Assembly (NCBI GenBank): GCA_020137815.1
Contig: CM035351.1
Location: 8,334,743-8,398,742, forward strand
Source: Hormiphora californensis
Taxonomy: Eukaryota; Ctenophora; Tentaculata; Cydippida; Pleurobrachiidae
Length of the DNA: 64,000 bases
Direction of reading: 5' to 3'
Of this stretch, positions 24,019 to 35,115 are shown one piece after another. The position numbers and the translations under genes were made by a program. The notes beneath the pieces are model-generated. The model saw only the letters and a program-made list of their open reading frames with translations. It was not told the origin of the DNA and made no database searches. The stretch's first letter is position 1. The number at the start of each line of letters is the position of its first letter.

Positions 24019-26105
24019 ATGACCACTATCGAGGAAGTCAGGGCCATCAAAGCCCACTACGACAACCACCGAGAGTGGCACGACCTGGCCCGGGGCAATG
24101 GCAACTTGGGTGACGGTTACTACACATTTGTAGGAACTGAACCTGCCAATCTGGATATTGGGTTCCCCGAGGCGTGCAGGAGGATGACCCGATACCTGGG
24201 AACCCTGGGACAACTTGATACCCGATCTATTGTTCTGGATATGGGCTGTGGGGAGGGTACACCAGCCATCACAATGGCGAAACAATTCGGTGAGTAACAG
24301 ATAGATATTAGATAACAAAACCACATCCCCCATTTCTAGAGAAAGAAGGAAATTCATCATGAGTAACAGATAGATATTAGATAACAAAACCACATCCCCG
24401 ATTTCTAGAGAAAGAAGGAAATTCATCATGAGTAACAGATAGATATTAGATAACAAAACCACATCCCCGATTTCTAGAGAAAGAAGGAAATTCATCATGA
24501 GTAACAGATAGATATTAGATAACAAAACCACATCCCCCATTTCTAGAGAAAGAAAAGGGAATTCATCATGAGTAACAGATAGATATTAGATAACAAAACC
24601 ACATCCCCGATTTCTAGAGAAAGAAAAGGGAATTCATCATGAGTAACAGATAGATATTAGATAACAAAACCACATCCCCCATTTCTAGAGAAAGAAGGAA
24701 ATTCATCATGAGTAACAGATAGATATTAGATAACAAAACCACATCCCCCATTTCTAGAGAAAGAAGGAAATTCATCATGAGTAACAGATAGATATTAGAT
24801 AACAAAACCACATCCCCGATTTCTAGAGAAAGAAAAGGGAATTCATCATGAGTAACAGATAGATATTAGATAACAAAACCACATCCCCCATTTCTAGAGA
24901 AAGAAGGAAATTCATCATGAGTAACAGATAGATATTAGATAACAAAACCACATCCCCGATTTCTAGAGAAAGAAGGAAATTCATCATGAGTAACAGATAG
25001 ATATTAGATAACAAAACCACATCCCCGATTTCTAGAGAAAGAAAAGGGAATTCTAGAGATTTCAATGGTTTTAAAGGATTGAGATTTGAGATCTTTTTTC
25101 TCTAGAATTTTCCATCCCTAGATATGACACTAAACTGACTCTACTCTTGTAGGTTGTAAGGTGGTCGGTGTTGATGTTAGTGAAAACAACATTGCCAGCG
25201 CCCGGAAATTCCTTAGCGAGGAAAGTTCAACTCTGAATGTACAGTTTCACGAGGGGAACTTCTTTGACATGCCTGCCCGGGTTCAACACGAGATGTTCAC
25301 ACACGTCTGGGCTCAGGTAAATAAGGCTGGTGTCCCTAGTGGATTGTGGAGTAAACAGGATATTATAGGCCCCACGATGTTGTAGAGATGATGCTTTTGA
25401 TTATTGAGTACCTGACTTCCTTCCCTCCGCAGGTCTCCTTCTTCCATACACACGCCCACCTGAGGAAGTGTATTGACGTGGCTGCCTCCATGTTGAAGAG
25501 TGGGGGAACCTTTATCCTAGTGGACTACTGTGGACCTCGTCACCCCGGTATGTGGTGCAAAACATAGCTACCCGGTGGCCGGCACCCTGTATTGCCCTTT
25601 ATAGCCGTGTAACATGTACATGTTGATCTACCGGCAGCTTCCCCTACACGCCATTTACTGCTGATTGGATAGAATGATCCCCCTCGTTTCCTTGTTTACT
25701 CGAAATACCCCCCCCCCCTTATAACACTCGTATTTTCAGTGTTCACTCGAGATACCAGTAAAAGTGCACCAGATATGAACGAGTACATTCAGACAGTAAA
25801 GGACGCTGGATTCAACATCCTTGTCCAGGTTTGTTTACCAAAATAAGTATATGATGTGTTCAGGTCATACTAATATTGAATAGTTTTCTTTTTTTGTGCA
25901 CAACAACAGTCCTGTTGTCTTATGTCTAACATCTCGTTTTTTACAGGAGGATGCTTCACGACACTTCCTGGCTGGTACTACTTTCTTGAGGAAGATCGCA
26001 GGAGAGGAGAAGAACACATTTGAGATTAACTTCTACGATGGGAGAATCTCGTCTATCAAGGAGAAGCTGATTGGGATGGTTATCATTGTTGCCCAGAAGA
26101 AGTAG
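24019..26105 (+). CDS. SAM-dependent methyltransferase, class I
   Basis: Five exons, 24019-24289, 25153-25316, 25433-25547, 25740-25828 and 25947-26105, join in phase to about 265 residues. The Rossmann motif I is VLDMGCGEGTPAITMAK; the acidic motif is KVVGVDVSENNIASARKF; then come FHEGNFFDMP, LRKCIDVAASMLKSGG and a final EKLIGMVIIVAQKK strand. The N-terminus (HYDNHREWHDLARGNGNLGD and a GTEPANLDIGFPEA segment) resembles small-molecule or lipid methyltransferases, but the substrate cannot be named. Intron 1 is almost wholly an 11-copy 69-71-bp minisatellite. Exons 2-5 are repeated downstream at 27837-28760. The start codon follows a CACACA context and begins MTTIEEVRAIKAHYDNH. Confidence 0.82.
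24290..25060. repeat. 69-71-bp minisatellite filling methyltransferase intron 1
   Basis: Eleven copies begin TGAGTAACAGATAGATATTA at 24291, 24360, 24429, 24498, 24569, 24640, 24709, 24778, 24849, 24918 and 24987. Copies differ by CCCCC or CCCCG and by GGAAA or AAGGGAA. The first copy starts inside the splice donor (GGTGAGTAACAG). Because 69 is divisible by three, a long minus-strand frame stays open through it; it has no start context or domain and is not taken as a gene. Confidence 0.95.
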
Positions 26106-27816
26106 AGGAACTCTCGACTGGAAACATTGCAAATTTTATATTTAAAAAAGGGAAATATTTTAACAACAACCACATCATTGCGTCTTTCTACATCTTTGTG
26201 AATTTGAAACTCAGTACAGATAGTAGGGTAATAGTAATACGAAGTACTGAGTACATTGTATTGAGGTAGTAGTAGTTTCGAACAAATTAATTTGAGAGAT
26301 CTACTGATAACGGATGACAGATGTCGGATACTCATCTCCAGAGGGAGAGATTCTCTGAGAAACTGCAATCCATTTAGCATCTGTGTTGAGATAATTCAGG
26401 AGGCCGCACCAGGCGTTTATAATAGTGATTCCTAATAATTTTGCAAACATTTGCAAATTATTCGGAGCAGTTTTTAAGACATTCGTGATGCGATTCAGTA
26501 ACTATTGCAACACTTTAACAGTCTACACGGCGTAGGATACCAAACTAAGTATATTTAGGATCAGGGGCGGTGGGACGCTTCTTAATTCTATTCTTTTTAA
26601 GATCGTCACTGGTGTCTCTAATTATGGAGTTTTTATCTTTTCATGGACTGAGATTTGACCGTGGGAAAACAGCATAAAGTAAGCTTACTTTACGTAATGA
26701 CCATCGATGCTTGGTTTTTTTTTTCTGAAGGGCTAATATTACAGGTCATTTTTAGTAAAAATACGTATTTTAAGTTAACATACTACCCGTTCGTTTAATA
26801 CTAATCTTTACAGATAGGCTACAGTGCATTTAAAGAAATGACACGAATGTGAGAGGACTCTACACGGTCAAAGAGTTTAAAAAGAGAAAGTTAAAAAGTT
26901 GTTTTTAAAATTAAAAGTTTTCTGATCTTGATCTTACGTTCTGCCGCGCGGCGGGGCTTTGGTTTACAACGCGCAAAAACTGCGTCTTTTCAGTTTCGCG
27001 CGCGAATTAAAATTGAAATTTAGTGGAGAGCCCAGCTCCAGACCGCGCAATTCCAAGACGCGCATTTTGTTCTTGCTTGCGCGCGTTGTGCCACTTGTTC
27101 GTCCATACTCGAGCCGAACAAGAAATTTTTCATTTCCACTTTTGTGGATTCTGGGAGGTTTGATTCGGACGGTCTGTACAATTTATTTGCGATTTCGATG
27201 TTTTTTCTTTACATTCTGATTTATGTGTCTTTCTTGATTCTAAACTTATAAATTCATTGTTGCCCATAATTTGGCTACTTTTTTGATGTTTTTCGTTGAA
27301 AGAAATTTTTGAAAAAGCTTGAGCAGCCTTCACCAAATGCCTGGATGAATAATTTGTCACTGTTAACTACGTTTTTGCTAGTTGTGTTGTACGCAGTGTC
27401 GATCAGGAGATCTTTACATCTACTTATATAGTAGTCAGGGTGTGAACTGCATGTCGTGTTTGCTAGTCGCGAGCGCGCTTACGAGACAAGCAAACACGTC
27501 AAGGTTCATTAACAAGCATGCTGCTCAGTCATTTTAGATTTAATACACAATGTAAGGATACCATGTAATAGATGAGACTCTTGCCGTCACCCTCGTTAAA
27601 GTCCCGTGAAAAACGGAGCAGTACACGCAAACTGATGCCCATTTTCCTCGCGTGACCCCGATTCAGCAGTTTGAGACACCAACTCTTTAGGGGGCCATAT
27701 CTCAGGAACCAGACAAGATAGGAAAAATCGCCGTCTAACGAGGCGTACAGTTTTTAATCTAGTTTACCACTGTACCGGCCGTTTCACTCTCCGACCTAAA
27801 ACAAAAATCGCAACCC
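25170..27816. repeat. Copy 1 of a 2.6-kb tandem duplication
   Basis: From GATGTTAGTGAAAACAACAT in exon 2 of the methyltransferase to GCAACCC near 27816, this sequence is repeated in the same orientation at 27837-30440. It holds exons 2-5 and about 1.7 kb of 3' flank, including a CpG-rich patch at 26940-27110 and an inverted-repeat motif (GTGTTTGCTAGTCGCGAGCG, then AGACAAGCAAACAC) near 27460. Confidence 0.9.
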
Positions 27817-27836
27817 AAAATGAATTCCAGCTCGTG
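26106..27836. other. Methyltransferase 3' flank and non-coding DNA
   Basis: The stretch contains the probable 3'UTR, AT-rich sequence and a CpG-rich patch at 26940-27110. No conserved protein was recognised; the small frames over the CpG patch differ between the two duplicate copies. Confidence 0.5.
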
Positions 27837-28760
27837 TGATGTTAGTGAAAACAACATTGCCAGCGCCCGGAAATCCTTAGCGAGGAAAGTTCAACTCTGA
27901 ATGTACAGTTTCACGAGGGGAACTTCTTCGATAGCCTGCCCGGGTTCAACACGAGATGTTCACACACGTCTGGGCACAGGTAATATAAGGCTGGTGTCCT
28001 AGTGGATTGTGGAGTAAACAGGATATTATAGGCCCCACGATGTTGTAGAGATGATGCTTTTGATTATTGAGTACCTGACTTCCTTCCCTCGCAGGTCTCC
28101 TTCTTCCATACACACGCCCCCTGAGGAAGTGTATTGACGTGGCTGCCTCCATGTTGAAGAGTGGGGGAACACTTATCCTAGTGGACTACTGTGGACCTCG
28201 TCACCCCGGATATGTGGTGCAAACATAGCTACCCGGTGGCCGGCACCCTGTATTGCCCTTTATAGCCGTGTAACATGTACATGTGATCTACTCGGCAGCT
28301 TCCCCTACACGCCATTTACTGCTGATTGGATAGAATGATCCCCCTCGTTTCCTTGTTTACTCGAAATACCCCCCCCCTTATAACACTCGTATTTTCAGTG
28401 TTCACTCGAGATACCAGTAAAAGTGCCACCAGATATGAACGAGTACATTCAGACGTAAAGGACGCTGGATTCAACATCCTTGTCCAGGTTGTTTACCAAA
28501 AATAAGTATATGATGTGTTCAGGTCATCTAATATTGAATAGTTTCTTTTTTTTGCACAACAACAGTCCTGTTGTCTTATGTCTAACATCTCGTTTTTTAC
28601 AGGAGGATGCTTCACGACACTTCCTGGCTGGTACTACTTTTTGAGGAAGATCGCAGGAGAGGAGAAGAACACATTTGAGATTAACTTCTACGATGGGAGA
28701 ATCTCGTCTATCAAGGAGAAGCTGATTGGGATGGTTATCATTGTTGCCCAGAAGAAGTAG
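27837..28760 (+). pseudogene. Duplicate methyltransferase exons 2-5 (partial, broken)
   Basis: This copy starts inside exon 2, so motif I and the start codon are absent. It repeats exons 2-5 and their introns. Compared with copy 1 it lacks single bases at many sites (for example GGAAATCC for GGAAATTCC, and a lost C in CTTTCTTGAGG), which break the frame in exons 2, 3 and 4. The last exon still ends EKLIGMVIIVAQKK. Either a recent unexpressed duplicate or, more likely, a redundant uncorrected assembly copy. Confidence 0.8.
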
Positions 28761-30440
28761 AGGAACTCTCGACTGAAACATTGCAAATTTTATATTTAAA
28801 AAAGGGAAATATTTTAACAACAACCACATCATGCGTCTTTCTACATCTTGTGAACTTGAAACTCAGTACAGATAGTAGGGTAATAGTAATACGAAGTACT
28901 GAGTACATGTATGAGGTAGTAGTAGTTTGAACAAATTAATTTGAGAGATCTACTGATAACGGATGACAGATGTCGGATACTCATCCCAGAGGGAGAGATT
29001 CTCTGAGAAACTGCAATCCATTTAGCATCTGTGTTGAGATAATTCAGGAGGCCGCACCAGGCGTTTATAATAGTGATTCCTAATAATTGCAAACATTTGC
29101 AAATTATTCGGAGCAGTTTTTTAAGACATTCGTGATGCGATTCAGTAACTATTGCAACACTTAACAGTCTACACGGCGTAGGATACCAAATAATATATTA
29201 GGATCAGGGGCGGTGGGGACGCTTCTTAATTCTATTCTTTTTAAGATCGTCAGGTCTCTAATTATGGAGTTTTATTCTTTCATGGACTGAGATTTACCGT
29301 GGGAAAACAGCAAAAAGTAAGCTTACTTTACGTAATGACCATCGATGCTGGTTTTTTTTTTCTGAAGGGCTAATATTACAGGTCATTTTAGTAAAAATAC
29401 GTATTTTTATAACATACTACCCGTTCGTTTAATACTATCCTTACAGATAGGCTACAGTGCATTTAAAGAAATGACACGAATGTGGAGGACTCTACACGGT
29501 CAAAGAGTTTAAAAGAGAAAGTTAAAAAGTGTTTTTAAAATTCAAAGTTTTCTGATCTTGATCTTTACGTTCTGCCGCGCGGCGGGGCTTTGGTTTACAA
29601 CGCGCAAAAACTGCGTCTTTAGTTTCAGCGCGCGAATTAAAATGAAATTTAGTGGAGAGCCCAGCTCCAGACCGCGCAATTCCAAGACGCGCATTTTGTT
29701 CTTGTTGCGCGCGTTGTGCCACTTGTTCGTCCATACTCGAGCCGAACAAGAAATTTTTCATTTCCACTTTTGTGGATTCTGGGAGGTTTGATTCGGACGG
29801 TCTGTACAATTTATTTGCGATTTCGATGTTTTTCTTTACATTCTGATTTATGTGTCTTTCTTGATCTAAATTATAAAATCATTGTTGCCCATAATTTGGC
29901 TACTTTTTTGATGTTTTTCGTTGAAAGAATTTTTTGAAAAAGCTTGAGCAGCCTTCACCAAATGCCTGGATGAATAATTTGTCACTGTTAACTACGTTTT
30001 TGCTAGTTGTGTTGTACGCAGTGTCGATCAGGAGATCTTTACATCTACTTATATAGTAGTCAGGGTGTGAACTGCATGTCGTGTTTGCTAGTCGCGAGCG
30101 CGCTTACGAGACAGCCAAACACGTCAAGGTTCATTAACAAGCATGCTGCTCAGTCATTTTAGATTTAATACACAATGTAAGGATACCATGTAATAGATGA
30201 GACTCTTGCCGTCACCCCGTTAAAGTCCCGTGAAAAACGGAGCAGTACACGCAAACTGATGCCCATTTCCTCGGGTGACCCCGATTCAGCAGTTTGAGAC
30301 ACCAACTCTTTAGGGGGCCATATCTCAGGAACCAGACAAGATAGGAAAAATCGCCGTCTAACGAGGCGTTACAGTTTTTAATCAGTTTACCACTGTACCG
30401 GCCGTTTCACTCTCGACCTAAAACAAAAATGCAACCCGAC
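28761..30440. repeat. Copy 2 of the 2.6-kb duplication, 3' flank part
   Basis: It matches 26106-27816 throughout, again with mostly single-base losses. Near 30440 it continues past the copy 1 breakpoint with a segment (GACAAAACTTCAAAATAATG) whose reverse complement is at 33690-33720, so this copy preserves more of the flanking repeat. Confidence 0.88.
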
Positions 30441-31757
30441 AAAACTTCAAAATAATGAAATTCGCATCTCGCATGTGTGTCATGGTTTGATGCGACTCAG
30501 CCGTTCAAAGCTAACAACAGAAGCGGACGGAAACAATTGACGGAAAAGATCAAGACGAGAAGAGATGAGGGTCCGGTGTCGAATGAAAAAGTGTATGGAT
30601 ATTGATTGCCGTTAATCCAGCGAGCAAGCTATACGACAACGAGAAACCGAGATAGTTATAAGAGAACCTAAAAATGTAATAGAGCCAATATTGACAGACA
30701 TATCAAGAAACCTTATATAAGAACAGACGAATCAGAGTGAAATAAACCCATAATGTAAAGAAATGAGATAAGACCCTTAACAAATAACAATTGTAATCTA
30801 GATATTAAGCTTAAAGAACTCACATGGACTCCAAGATAAGCTGCAAGTAAGACAACAATAGACTCAATCTATGCAAGCCCTCGGACCTAACTCCAAGTGG
30901 TAATCACATCCTCTCAACGAAATAAATACAGAAAAATGTACCTAATAGTATCAAGCTCCATACACACAAACATTTACATAAAGAGCTAGATACACGACAG
31001 ACTAGTATATTGTTCTTATACGAAAGGTTGTCGTTTGGGGGTGATGGACCGGATGGAGAGAGATATAGCGGTAGCTAACGAGATGCCGGCAGGAAACTGG
31101 GACGGGTTTTAGGTGAAGATGATGCGAGATGCGAGTAGGTAAAGGGGACGGAGCGGTTGAGCGTGACTTGAGGTGGACATGTAAATGTGGATGGTAGGGC
31201 AAGATCGAGAGATGGGTGCTAAAAAATGTGAGGAGGTTATGGGAAGAGGACTGAGATGGAGAAGTAACATGGTCGACTTGGTCAGGGACAGCTGAGAGAC
31301 TAGAGTCCAATCAAGGGGACGGCTCGGGGTGAAGGGTAATTGAGTTTGATGATGCATGTGAGTAAATGATTGATAGTCATGGGAAAGCTTCCCTGAGCAA
31401 TGGAGGCAGTAGAGAAAGGGGATCTGCCTAGGGTAGCTGAAAGATGGACTAGTAGGCAGATGAGGGCGTTTTATCAATGGCTTCTAGGGGAGCTGACACC
31501 GACCTTTACTTTTCTACCTGATGATCAGATCAACCTTATTGTTTGATTGACCTCTTGCAAGCCGGCGGTTTCGGGTAGGACTAGCCGTTGAGATAGATGC
31601 GAAGTCTAGATAGATCAAGACGCAAGAAGAAACATTTGATTCGACACACCCCCCGACCCTCTCTCGGTCTCCCCTCGATTTTCCCCGGCATGTTCTGCAC
31701 TGCTGTGTGAGAGTTGAACGCGAGCGCAGCAAAAACCATGACACGACATGCGAATGC
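30441..31757. other. Non-coding accessory DNA before the gap
   Basis: No gene was recognised. From about 31600 to 31757 the sequence (ACCCTCTCTCGG through GTGTGAGAGTTGAACGCGAG) is a direct repeat of 33587-33670, so the minisatellite between them is flanked by related DNA. Confidence 0.55.
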
Positions 31758-31857
31758 NNNNNNNNNNNNNNNNNNNNNNNNNNNNNNNNNNNNNNNNNNN
31801 NNNNNNNNNNNNNNNNNNNNNNNNNNNNNNNNNNNNNNNNNNNNNNNNNNNNNNNNN
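31758..31857. other. Assembly gap, 100 N
   Basis: Exactly 100 undetermined bases, the usual placeholder for a gap of unknown size, placed at the edge of the minisatellite. Confidence 0.98.
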
Positions 31858-33560
31858 ACCCTACTCCCATTCCTCCATCTCTCACCCATCCTTTACCCCT
31901 TTACTCCCATTCTTCACTACTCCCCATTACTCATCTCTCAGCTTCCCTACCTCCCATTTACTCCATCTCTCAGCTACCCTACCTCCCATTTACTCCATCT
32001 CTCAGCTTCCCTACCTCCCATTTACTCCATCTCTCAGCTTACCCTACCTCCCATTTACTCCATCTCTCAGCTTCCCTACCTCCCATTTACTCCATCTCTC
32101 AGCTTCCCTACCTCCCATTTACTCCATCTCTCAGCTTACCCTACCTCCCATTTACTCCATCTCTCAGCTACCCTACCTCCCATTTACTCCATTTCTCAGC
32201 TTACCTACCTCCCATTTACTCCATCTCTCAGCTTCCCTACCTCCCATTTACTCCATCTTTCAGCTTCCCTACCTCCCATTCACTCCATCTCTCAGCTACC
32301 CTACCTCCCATTTACTCCATCTCTCAGCTATCCTACCTCCCATTTACTCCATCTTTCAGCTACCCTACCTCCCATTTACTCCATCTCTCAGCTTCCCTAC
32401 CTCCCATTTACTCCATCTCTCAGCTACCCTACCTCCCATTTACTCCATCTCTCAGCTTCCCTACCTCCCATTTACTCCATCTCTCAGCTACCCTACCTCC
32501 CATTCACTCCATCTCTCAACTACCCTACCTCCCATTTACTCCATCGCTTACCTTCCCTACCTCCCATTTACTCCATCTCTCAGCTTCCCTACCTCCCATT
32601 TACTCCATCTCTCAGCTACCCTACCTCCCATTTACTCCATCGCTTACCTTCCCTACCTCCCATTTACTCCATCTCTCAGCTTCCCTACCTCCCATTTACT
32701 CCATCTCTTACCTTCCCTACCTCCCATTTACTCCATCTCTCATTTATCCTAACATTCCTACCCCTGAGAGATGGAGTAAATGGGAGGTAGGGAAGCTGAG
32801 AGATGGAGTAAATGGGAGGTAGGGAAGCTGAGAGATGGAGTAAATGGGGGGTAGGGTAGTTGAGAGATGGAGTGAATGGGAGGTAGGGTAGCTGAGAGAT
32901 GGAGTAAATGGGAGGCAAGGATGGAGTAAATGGGAGGTAGGGAAGCTGAGGGATGGAGTAAATGGGAGGTAGGGAAGCTGAGAAATGGAGTAAATGGGAG
33001 GTAGGGAACCTGAGAGATGGAGTGAATGGGAGGTAGGTAAGCTGAGAGATGGAGTAAATGGGAGGTAGGGTATCTGAGAGATGGAGTAAATGGCAGGTAG
33101 GGAAGCTGAGATATGGAGTAAATGGGAGGTAGGTAAGCTGAGAGATGGAGTAAATGGGAGGTAGGGAAGCTGAGAGATGGAGTAAATGGGAGGTAGGGTA
33201 GCTGAGAGATGGAGTAGATGAGGAGTAGGGTAACGGAGAGATGGACTAGATTAGGGGTAGGGTAGCTGAAAGATGGAGTTGATGAGGGCTAGGGAAGCAT
33301 AGAGATGGAAACGATTATGGATAGGGATTCCCTACCCCTAATTGTTTCCATCTCTATGCTTCCCTAATAGGGAAGCTGAGAGATGGAGTAGATGAGGAGT
33401 AGGGTAGCTGAGAGATGAACTAGATAAGGGGTAGGGTAGCTGAAAGATGGAGTAGATGAGGGGTAGGGTAGCTGAAAGATGGAGTAGATGAGGGGTAGGG
33501 TAGCTGAGAGATCGAGTTGATGAGGGGTAGGATAGCTGAGAGATGGAATAGATCAAGATC
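31858..33560. repeat. 32-bp minisatellite in head-to-head inverted arrangement
   Basis: From 31858 to about 32755 the unit CTCAGCTTCCCTACCTCCCA plus TTTACTCCATCT repeats about every 32 bases. From about 32765 to 33560 its reverse complement continues with more divergence toward the right end (units with GATGAGGGGTAGGGTAGC). The centre at about 32760 makes a palindrome with arms of about 800 bases. Pro/Ser/Leu-rich frames across the left arm, in all three phases, are products of the repeat. Confidence 0.92.
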
Positions 33561-33672
33561 AAGAAATATTTGATTCGGCACCGACCCTCTCTCTACTCCT
33601 CGATGTTTCCCGCCATGTTCTGCAGCTGCTGTGTGAGAGTTGAACGCGAGCGCGTCAATAACATGACACGAC

Positions 33673-34105
33673 ATGCAACACGACATGCGAGATGCGAATT
33701 TCATTATTTTGAAGTTTTGTGGGGTTGCGATTTTTGTTTTAGGTCGGAGAGTGAAACGGCCGGTACAGTGGTAAATTAGATTAAAAACTGTACGCCTCAT
33801 TAGACGGCGATTTTTCCTATCTTGTCTGGTTCCTGAGATATGGCCCCCTAAAGAGTTGGTGTCTCAAACTGCTGAATCGGGGTCACGCGAGGAAAATGGG
33901 CATCAGTTTGCGTGTATTGCTCCGTTTTTCACGGGACTTGAACGAGGGTGACGGCAAGAGTCTCACCTATTACATGGTATCCTTACATTGTGTATTAAAT
34001 CTAAAATGACTGAGCAGCATGCTTGTTAATGAACCTTGACGTGTTTGCTTGTCTCGCAAGCGCGCTCGCGACTAGCAAACACGACATGCAGTTCACACCC
34101 TGGTT
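33673..34105. repeat. ~410-bp dispersed repeat, inverted relative to two other copies
   Basis: The sequence from GAGATGCGAATTTCATTATT to AACTGCATGTCGTG in reverse orientation matches 30066-30475 and 27438-27816 as a reverse complement. One end carries the AGCAAACACG / CGTGTTTGCT inverted motif. Three copies in one window point to a mobile or satellite-derived unit. Its end directly abuts the retroelement fragment. Confidence 0.8.
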
Positions 34106-34889
34106 ACATTCACTAAACCAAGAGTCTGGGGCATCATCTTGGCTGACAGCAAGACCCATCGAAGCACATGGACATCACCTGACCAAACAAGAGTTTGTCG
34201 ATGCGATGCACCTTCGATTTGGAAATTGGATTACCGTTTCTTGATCTCCCCGCCAAATGCCCATGTGGGTCCAGTAACAGTGCCGATCACGCATTGTCCT
34301 GTCACAAAGGTGGTTACACAATCTACAGACACGACCGCCTGAGAGACAACTTTGCTGATATCTTATCCTACCAGGTGTCAGGTCTATAGAAACTGAAAAA
34401 CTCTTACAACCATGTGAGGATTACGACCAAGAAATGCAGCAGTATCCTTGGGCAAATACAGATAGAGACGCCCGTATGGACATCGTTTGCATGGGATTGT
34501 GGGCTCCGGACCAGATGTCCTACATGGATGTCAGAGTCTGTCACCCGATGGCAGCTTCATATCTCAACATCAAGCCATCATCTCTGTACAAAAATCACGA
34601 AAAGTCCAAGAAGACGTGTTACATGAGACGAGTACAGATTGTTGAGGGCGGGACCTTCTCGCCACTGGTGTTTACCACAACAGGTGGCGTTGGCTCAGAA
34701 ATGGACAGAGCGATGAAGAAGACAGCCAGACACATCGAGGACAAGCACGGAGAAATGTACAGCGAAGCGTTGGCGGCTATCAGAAGGAGACTGAGATTCT
34801 GCCTACTAATCGCAACCTTGAGATCACTAAGAGGATGCCGTGTAAAATGCACCCCAACGGGATTAGGAAATATAGACTTCAACATCTAA
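34106..34889 (+). pseudogene. Non-LTR retrotransposon C-terminal fragment (zinc motif + REL-type endonuclease)
   Basis: Three pieces in two frames read SGASSWLTARPIEAHGHHLT, LPAKCPCGSSNSADHALSCH-KGG with RHDRLRDNFADIL, and DARMDIVCMGLWAPDQ with MDVRVCHP. The last is followed by EGGTFSPLVFTTTGGVGSEM, a long helix and a TAA at 34887-34889. A C-x-C...H...C motif followed by an RH and a D/PD...D-V core is typical of retroelements with a C-terminal restriction-like endonuclease (R2/R4/CRE type); the exact clade is not assigned. The frame changes near 34220 and 34390 and the reverse transcriptase itself is absent, so this is a 5'-truncated, broken copy. Confidence 0.7.
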
Positions 34890-35115
34890 ATAGTGTGTGA
34901 GATTTTATTTGTAATATTTATTGTTTATTTGAGTGAGTGATTTTAAGATTTATTTATTACTAACCCCAACACCGGGGGCAAATGATCGAACCCAATGTGA
35001 ATGAGACTCATCGCGATTAACTCTTCATACGGTTACCCCCTTTCTCTCTTCGGCAGCTTCTCTCCGGCTGTTGGAAAGTGATGCCAATCGGTGTTGGGGT
35101 TTTTTTCTTTTTTTC
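34890..35115 (+). other. Retroelement 3' tail with inverted repeat
   Basis: CCCCAACACCG at 34964-34974 pairs with CGGTGTTGGGG at 35089-35099, enclosing about 115 bases, followed by T-rich tails. This may be the structured 3'UTR recognised by the element's reverse transcriptase; inference from position. Confidence 0.45.

Noticed and set aside
23983-25065. Minus-strand Leu/Met/Asn-rich repeat proteins
   Set aside because: They arise because the 69-bp intronic repeat is divisible by three; they lie opposite methyltransferase exon 1 and intron 1.
29522-29809. 95-residue minus-strand frame over a CpG-rich patch
   Set aside because: The same sequence in the other duplicate copy (26900-27200) does not keep this frame, so it is not under protein constraint.
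31707-32822. Three overlapping ~340-residue Ser/Pro/Leu frames
   Set aside because: All three phases are open because of the 32-bp repeat, and they run across an N gap.
34964-35099. Possible self-cleaving ribozyme in the retroelement tail
   Set aside because: An inverted repeat is present, but no hammerhead core (CTGATGA...GAAA) or recognisable HDV-like fold was found by eye.
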